Program-made: the position numbers and the translations under genes | In this document: one piece after another, positions 5,599 to 10,149 of the stretch | How the letters are laid out: every line of letters starts with the position of its first letter | Numbering within the stretch: the stretch's first letter is position 1 | From: CAZFCK01 sp964517355 | Lineage (GTDB): Bacteria; Desulfobacterota; Desulfovibrionia; Desulfovibrionales; Desulfovibrionaceae | Assembly: GCA_964517355.1 (NCBI GenBank) | Contig: CAZFCK010000177.1 | Location: forward strand, 1-10,149 | Direction: 5' to 3' | DNA: 10,149 nt | Notes under the pieces: generated by a model | Told to the model about the DNA's origin: nothing | Seen by the model: the letters and a program-made list of their open reading frames with translations, nothing else | Database searches by the model: none

Positions 5599-6262
5599 CA
5601 AGGATTCAGGATTCGCCGCCGCCATCAGGGCCGCCGTGCTGGAACGCAAACCCGGGCGCATTATCGAGACAGGGGCGTTTTACGGCGACGGCTCGACCAG
5701 GATCATCGCCGACGCGCTCCGCGACGCCGGAGTGGACGGCTACGAATTCTACACCATCGAAGTCGACCCTGTCCGGGCGGCCGGGGCGCGCAAAAACCTG
5801 ACGGATACGCGGGTTGTCGTGCTCAACGGCCTCTCCGTACGGCGCGACATGCTGCCCGCCCCGCAGGACATTGAGCGGGAGTGCGCCGCTGCGGCGGCCC
5901 TGGGCATGACCGTGGACTACTCCGAAGGCGAACGCCGGAAGCGCTATTACGACGAGACGGATTTCAAGGACACGCCCGACGAAGTGCTGGCCGAGGCCCT
6001 GGACCGGTTCCAAGGACGCCCCGACTTCGTACTGCTCGACAGCGCGGGGCATATGGGCGTCATAGAATTTCATTATCTGCTGGAGCGCCTCACCGGCCCC
6101 TGCGTCATCGCCCTGGACGACATCAAGCACGTCAAGCATTACAAGAGCCGCCGGCATATCCAGTCAGACCCCAGGTTCACCGTGCTCAGGGAAGACGTGG
6201 ACGACCGCTTCGGTTTTTGCATCGCCAGCTTCACCCCCGACGAAAGAGACGGAGCGCGATGA
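5591..6262 (+). CDS. Class I SAM methyltransferase-like protein
   Basis: The chosen ATG at 5591 has GAGG (5582-5585) 5 bases upstream and overlaps the sulfotransferase gene by 8 bases; an in-frame ATG at 5561 lacks a ribosome site. The 223-residue product has motif I as RIIETGAFYGDGST (23-36), an acidic strand end YTIEVDP (54-60), DFVLLDSAGHMG (145-156) and CVIALDDIKH (161-170). This is the Methyltransf_24-like arrangement in which a late DD pair follows the LLD strand. A charged insertion (about residues 92-140, containing GERRKRYYDETDF) between the core strands is unusual. The double aspartate (D166, D167) may bind a metal as in catechol-type or TylF-type methyltransferases, so an O-methyl transfer to a sugar is a reasonable guess. 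The fold is well supported; target unknown. Confidence 0.72.
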   Translation: MIDKDSGFAAAIRAAVLERKPGRIIETGAFYGDGSTRIIADALRDAGVDGYEFYTIEVDPVRAAGARKNLTDTRVVVLNGLSVRRDMLPAPQDIERECAAAAALGMTVDYSEGERRKRYYDETDFKDTPDEVLAEALDRFQGRPDFVLLDSAGHMGVIEFHYLLERLTGPCVIALDDIKHVKHYKSRRHIQSDPRFTVLREDVDDRFGFCIASFTPDERDGAR

Positions 6263-7026
6263 ACGGCACCTGGGACGATGAAGCCGCAATGGTCGGCGAA
6301 CTGCGCGCCAGGGGCTATCTTGTGGAGCGCGTCGTCGCCCCCCATGGCGCGCCGGAGCAAGAGCGCTACCGCCCCTATGTGAATCCGTGGAGCGTGTTCA
6401 GTCCCTGGGCCGATGATCCGCTGCTGCGCGGGCTTCTCGCCGCCTTGAAGCGAGGGGGCGCGAAAACCCTCATCGGCCTGGACCGGTTGTACATCCTGAA
6501 AACCCTTGCCGGGCAGTGTCGCGGCCTGGGCGGGGAGTTCTGGGAAGCGGGCGTCTACCAGGGCGGCAGCGCCTTGCTGCTCAGAATGATCCTGGAGGAT
6601 TGCACACCGCCTGTTCCCATGCTGCGTCTTTTCGACACCTTCAGGGGCATGCCGGAAACCAGGCGCGGTCTGGACTTGCATCGGGAGGGCGATTTTGGGG
6701 ACTCCAGCCTGGATAAGGTCCGGGCGCTCGTGGGGGACGCGGCGTTTGTCGATTACCGGCCGGGGCTGGTGCCGGAGACCTTCGCCCCTCTTGGGGCGTC
6801 CAGGATCGCCTTCGCGCATGTGGATCTGGACATTCACGACGCGGTGCGCGGCGCCTGCGAGTTTGTTTACCCCCGTCTGCTGCCGGGGGGCGTGATGGTT
6901 TTCGACGATTACGGATATCACACCTGCCCCGGCGCGCGGGTGGCGGTGGACCGGTTTTTCGCGGGCAAACGCGAGAGGCCGCTTTGTCTGCCCACGGGGC
7001 AGGCCATAGTTTTCAAGCTGCCATGA
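6259..7026 (+). CDS. TylF/MycF-family sugar O-methyltransferase
   Basis: The 255-residue length and motifs match the macrocin O-methyltransferase family: GEFWEAGVYQGGSALLL (92-108) as the SAM loop, RLFDTFRGMPE (123-133), AHVDLDIHDA (186-195) and LLPGGVMVFDDYGYHTCPGA (207-226). Characterised members need Mg2+ held by aspartates; D189 or D191 with D216 and D217 are the candidates here. These enzymes methylate hydroxyls of sugars already attached to a carrier molecule, and homologues are frequent in O-antigen and capsule loci. The ATG overlaps the previous stop by 4 bases, with GGAG at 6251-6254, and the gene in turn overlaps the next start by 4 bases. Member identity is strong; the exact sugar and position cannot be read. 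Confidence 0.88.
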   Translation: MNGTWDDEAAMVGELRARGYLVERVVAPHGAPEQERYRPYVNPWSVFSPWADDPLLRGLLAALKRGGAKTLIGLDRLYILKTLAGQCRGLGGEFWEAGVYQGGSALLLRMILEDCTPPVPMLRLFDTFRGMPETRRGLDLHREGDFGDSSLDKVRALVGDAAFVDYRPGLVPETFAPLGASRIAFAHVDLDIHDAVRGACEFVYPRLLPGGVMVFDDYGYHTCPGARVAVDRFFAGKRERPLCLPTGQAIVFKLP

Positions 7027-7856
7027 GCGAGGACGCCGTGACGGACACGCTGTGCATCAAGCGCACGCACGGATTGGGCAATGTGTTGCTGCTGCTGCCC
7101 GTGCTCGAACGTTTGCGGGACCAGGGGCGGCGGGTGACGTTGATCACCCGGCCGGAATGGGCCGGGGCGGTGCGGGCGCTGGTGGAGGGCGTCTCCGTGC
7201 GGACAGGGGACGCCAACGGCGCCGTGGACCTGGACGCCTTGACCCTGACGATCAGGCCGCGTGAACACCGGACCTTCGAGCTGGCGCGGCTGCTGGGCGT
7301 GCAAGGGGACATCCCCCCCGGAATCTACGCTCCGCCGGCCACCTGGGGCGAACCCTTCGCCCATTTGGCGGGAGCCACAGTGTTCGCTCCCGAAGCGGGG
7401 CACCCGGCCCGCGAATGGCCCGGGACCTATGCGGGGGAGCTGTGCCGCAGTCTCGCCGGCGCTCCCCTGGTGGTGACGGGCGTGAACAAGCGCCCGGAAC
7501 TGGAGTGCGACGCGGACCTGCGCGGCACGCTTTCCGTGGAGGGCATGCTCGGGCTTCTCTCCGTGGCGGGGCGCATGATAACCATGGATTCCGGCGCGCT
7601 GCACATGGCCACGAGCGTCGGTCTGCCCGTGGTGGCGGTGTTCGGTGGCGTGGACCCGCAACGCCGCATACGCCTCTCCCAGCGGGCCGTGGCGCTTCAG
7701 TCGGGGCGGGAATGCGCACCCTGCGACAAGAACGAGACGTGCCGAGGCGCGTTTCATTGCCTGCGCGACATCGCCCCCGGCCATGTGCTGTCGGCGCTCC
7801 ACACGCTGGAGCGGGCCACGGGGCTGGTGGTGCGGCGCATCGAGGCGGCGTCATGA
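7023..7856 (+). CDS. Glycosyltransferase family 9 (heptosyltransferase-like), short form
   Basis: The N-terminal RTHGLGNVLLLLPVLERL (14-31) is the GT9 acceptor-domain start (usually GLGDvl). The C-terminal half carries TGVNKRPEL, DLRGTLSVEGMLGLLS (165-180), then TMDSGALHMATSVGLPVVAVFG (187-208), the hallmark of ADP-heptose-type transferases. Four cysteines follow (C231, C234, C240, C246), in the position where many GT9 proteins have a CxPC...C segment. At 277 residues it is shorter than the usual 330-360, with the loss in the middle of the protein. The start at 7023 overlaps the previous stop (ATGA) and has no clear ribosome site, so translation probably depends on the gene before. It likely transfers a heptose or other sugar from a nucleotide donor at the inner membrane; donor not determinable. 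Confidence 0.85.
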   Translation: MSEDAVTDTLCIKRTHGLGNVLLLLPVLERLRDQGRRVTLITRPEWAGAVRALVEGVSVRTGDANGAVDLDALTLTIRPREHRTFELARLLGVQGDIPPGIYAPPATWGEPFAHLAGATVFAPEAGHPAREWPGTYAGELCRSLAGAPLVVTGVNKRPELECDADLRGTLSVEGMLGLLSVAGRMITMDSGALHMATSVGLPVVAVFGGVDPQRRIRLSQRAVALQSGRECAPCDKNETCRGAFHCLRDIAPGHVLSALHTLERATGLVVRRIEAAS

Positions 7857-8890
7857 AAACGGATAAACTTTGGGTGGTGCCTGAGCGGTGGGACCATCAC
7901 ATTGTCGAGTCGAGCATCGATTGCATGCTCAGGTATGTGCCGGGGTACGAGCTGGCGGAACGCCCCCCGGATGCGTTGGCCGCAACCCCGGAGGCCTTTT
8001 TCCGCCACCTGGGATGCGTGCCCAACCTGCGCACGGCCTACGGCTGGCCCTCGTTCCAGCGGGAGATGTGGCTGGCCGCGCGTCTGGCCCGGGAGCGCGG
8101 CGTGCTGCTGCATTTTCTCAACGGCGAATCCGCGTGCTACCTCACGCCCCGTTTCAAGGGGGAGAACGCCGTGCTGGCCACGTACCACCAGCCTCCGTCG
8201 TTCATGGAGGAGATCATCCCGGACAAGTCCCATTTTCCTTTGCATGACGGCGTGGTGGTCATCGCGCCCAACCAGGTCGAATATTTCGAATCCCTTGTGG
8301 GCGTCGGCAAGGTCCACCTCGTGCCCCTGGGCGTGGACGTGGATTTTTTTCCCTTTGGTCCGCCGGAAGGGCGTGTCCGGCGGTGCCTGTTCGTGGGCAA
8401 CTGGCTCCGGGATTTCGCCACCCTTGTGGGGGCGGTGCGGATCATCAAGGATACGGACCCCTCCGTGGAGGTGGCCTGCGTGACTCCAAAGAAAAACCAC
8501 GCGCTGTTCACCGGGCTGGACGTCGCGCTGCTCACGGGCATCCCCACGGCGGATCTGCTTGAACTTTACCGCACCTCCTCGGCCTTCATCTTTCCCATTG
8601 CGGACGGCACGGGGAACACCGCGCTCCTGGAGGCCATGTGCGGCGGCCTGCCCGTGGTGGCCAACCGCAAGGTGCTTGCCACCGGCTATGTGAGCGAAGA
8701 GTGCGCGTGCATCGTCGATGACGGCGACGCCTCGGCCATGGCCCGGCATTGTCTGGAGCTGACCCGCGACGAGGGGCTGCGCAGGAGAAAAAGCGACGCC
8801 GTGCGTCAATGGGTGGCGGAGCGCTTCAACTGGCGGCGCGTGGCCGCGATCCAGCGGGAGGTCTACGCCTCGTATGGCTGGCGGGGGTAG
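7853..8890 (+). CDS. Glycosyltransferase family 4 (GT-B fold)
   Basis: The 345-residue product has a GT4 C-terminal domain: VHLVPLGVDVDFF (154-166) as the interdomain strand, RCLFVGNWLRDF (177-188), then DGTGNTALLEAMCGGLPVVA (241-260) with E250 as the conserved acid that contacts the donor. The first acid of the classic EX7E pair is replaced (a glycine occupies that spacing, D241 is one step earlier), a variant also seen in the GSGT/LEAMA type of GT4. FNWRRVAAIQREVYASY closes the protein as in many GT4 enzymes. The ATG has GAGG (7842-7845) 7 bases upstream and overlaps the GT9 stop by 4 bases. It should add a sugar with retention of configuration on the cytoplasmic side; sugar unknown. Confidence 0.85.
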   Translation: MKTDKLWVVPERWDHHIVESSIDCMLRYVPGYELAERPPDALAATPEAFFRHLGCVPNLRTAYGWPSFQREMWLAARLARERGVLLHFLNGESACYLTPRFKGENAVLATYHQPPSFMEEIIPDKSHFPLHDGVVVIAPNQVEYFESLVGVGKVHLVPLGVDVDFFPFGPPEGRVRRCLFVGNWLRDFATLVGAVRIIKDTDPSVEVACVTPKKNHALFTGLDVALLTGIPTADLLELYRTSSAFIFPIADGTGNTALLEAMCGGLPVVANRKVLATGYVSEECACIVDDGDASAMARHCLELTRDEGLRRRKSDAVRQWVAERFNWRRVAAIQREVYASYGWRG

Positions 8891-8893
8891 CCC

Positions 8894-10102
8894 GTGCGGG
8901 TGTTGTTCGTTTCCGATACCGAATGCAAAGGGGGAGCGGCCATAGCCGCGGCCCGCATGGCGCACGCGCTTTCCGGCGCGGGCGTAGAACTCGGCATGGT
9001 GGTGAACGATCCGCAGGAGGGGCCGCCGGCCGGGCCGTGGGAGCGGTTCGTGGTTCGTTCAGGGGCGCAGGCGCATTGGAACGCGGCGCCCGTACCCGCT
9101 TTCGAGGCCGAGGTCGGCGATGAGCTGGCCCGGGTTCTCGATTCCTTCAGGCCCGACGCGGTTTCCATTCACAACATCCACGGCGGGGGCAAAGTCGGCT
9201 GGAGCGTGGACATGGTCCGGATATGCGCGGAGCGTGTACCGACCACCTGGACCTTGCACGACACCTGGAGTTTCACCGGCCGTTGCGCCTATCCCGGCAC
9301 GTGTCAACGTTTTCTCGGGCAATGCGGCGGCGAATGCCCCACTGCGGGAACATACCCCTTCCTTGCTCCGGACAAGATTGCCGGCGCCTTTGCCCGCAAG
9401 CTCGAGGTGTTGCGAAACGCCCGTTTCCTCGCGGCCGTGGCCCCTTCGCGCTGGATGGCGGCATGCGCCGCGAAGGGCGGATGGCGGGGGCGGACCATCC
9501 GCGTTATCCACAACTGTTTGGATATCACTGTGTATCGCCCCATAAATCGGATAAAGGCCAGACAGGATCTGGGCCTTGCGCCGGGGGAGAAGGTGGCCCT
9601 GGCCTGCGCCGCTGATTTTTCCGACCCGCGCAAAGGAGCGGACCTTCTGGCGGAGGCCCTGCCCCGGGTCGGCCTCGGACCGCTGGTTCTTTTGCTCATG
9701 GGAGGCGGGGCCGGCGTTCCGCACATGGAGGGCGTGACGGTCAGAGCCCTCGGCTTTGTGCGGGACGCGCAGCGGAAGGCGCTGGTTTATTCCGCCGCGG
9801 ACGTGATGATCCATCCGGCCAGGGAAGACAATTTGCCCAACACGGTCCTGGAAGCGCTGGCCTGCGGCACGCCTGTCGCCGGGTTCAATGTCGGCGGCAT
9901 GGCGGATTTGGTGGTGCGGGGCGAAACCGGTGCGCTCTCCGCGACAGTCGATCCTCAGGGCCTGGCTCTGGCCATGGAAACCTGTTTGGAACGCTCAGGT
10001 TCCTTGAGCGGTCAATGCAGGAGGCATGTTGCGGAAAAGTGCGGTCCGGAGAACTGGTCCGCGCAGTGGATGGCGTTGATCCACGGCGCTCTTTTGCGCT
10101 AG
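8894..10102 (+). CDS. Glycosyltransferase family 4, WcaC-like
   Basis: The start is a GTG three bases after the previous stop, with a run of G (8883-8887) as ribosome site. The product begins VRVLFVSDTECKGGAA, the glycine-rich GT4 acceptor loop. A cysteine-rich element, LHDTWSFTGRC followed by C137, C144 and C148 (121-148), is typical of WcaC-type transferases. The donor domain shows VIHNCLDITVYRP (204-216), ADFSDPRKGAD (240-250) and AADVMIHPAREDNL then PNTVLEALACGTPVAGFN (301-332), with E311 and E320 as the acid pair, and GGMADLV (334-340). At 402 residues it is full length. WcaC relatives add a hexose in exopolysaccharide repeat assembly; the sugar here is unknown. It closes the seven-gene block. 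Confidence 0.9.
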   Translation: MRVLFVSDTECKGGAAIAAARMAHALSGAGVELGMVVNDPQEGPPAGPWERFVVRSGAQAHWNAAPVPAFEAEVGDELARVLDSFRPDAVSIHNIHGGGKVGWSVDMVRICAERVPTTWTLHDTWSFTGRCAYPGTCQRFLGQCGGECPTAGTYPFLAPDKIAGAFARKLEVLRNARFLAAVAPSRWMAACAAKGGWRGRTIRVIHNCLDITVYRPINRIKARQDLGLAPGEKVALACAADFSDPRKGADLLAEALPRVGLGPLVLLLMGGGAGVPHMEGVTVRALGFVRDAQRKALVYSAADVMIHPAREDNLPNTVLEALACGTPVAGFNVGGMADLVVRGETGALSATVDPQGLALAMETCLERSGSLSGQCRRHVAEKCGPENWSAQWMALIHGALLR

Positions 10103-10126
10103 CGCATTTTCGCCTTGAAACAAGGC
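10096..10126 (+). terminator. Weak hairpin after the last gene, possible terminator
   Basis: GCCTTG (10112-10117) and CAAGGC (10121-10126) form a perfect 6-base stem with an AAA loop, 9 bases after the stop codon. No T-run follows, so intrinsic termination is doubtful. The stop codon itself sits in a self-complementary GCGCTAGCGC (10096-10105). The remaining bases to the window end hold no gene start that I can see. Confidence 0.25.
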
Positions 10127-10149
10127 TCTCCCCTGAAACAATTTCCAAT

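Overview
The window reads as part of a surface-glycan (capsule, O-antigen or glycoprotein-glycan) biosynthesis locus in a GC-rich, Gram-negative bacterium. The gene style, tight ATGA overlaps and the look of the small palindromic intergenic repeats suggest a Desulfovibrio-like organism. That assignment is an impression from composition and repeat style, not a demonstrated fact.

Layout. (1) Positions 1-1502, minus strand: an open-ended gene for a capsule-polysaccharide-biosynthesis/GT-B type protein. Its first 500 residues are visible and the C-terminus lies beyond the left edge. (2) Positions 1503-1968: a divergent intergenic region with a good sigma70-like promoter for the leftward gene and a phased set of TGAC/GTCA half-sites. 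(3) Positions 1969-3524, plus strand: a CMP-sugar synthetase (NeuA-like cytidylyltransferase) overlapping a second protein that looks like a degenerate relative of the same fold. (4) Positions 3525-3892: an AT-richer, gene-free stretch. It holds a 99-bp element with IS5-like inverted ends and a TTAG target duplication (a probable MITE), a second nested palindrome, and a 16-bp palindrome. (5) Positions 3893-10102, plus strand: seven tightly packed genes, six joined by overlapping start and stop regions. In order they encode a SAM methyltransferase, a PAPS-type sulfotransferase, a second class I SAM methyltransferase-like protein, a TylF/MycF-family O-methyltransferase, a short GT9 (heptosyltransferase-like) enzyme and two GT4 glycosyltransferases. 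(6) Positions 10103-10149: a short tail with a small hairpin.

How the genes may work together (inference). The cytidylyltransferase would activate a nonulosonic-acid-type or related sugar as its CMP derivative. The GT9 and two GT4 enzymes would add sugars, and the leftward GT-B-like protein may also act in assembly. The sulfotransferase and up to three methyltransferases would decorate the glycan. The most notable features are this concentration of decoration enzymes, the apparently degenerate cytidylyltransferase paralogue, and the miniature element inserted exactly on that paralogue's stop codon.
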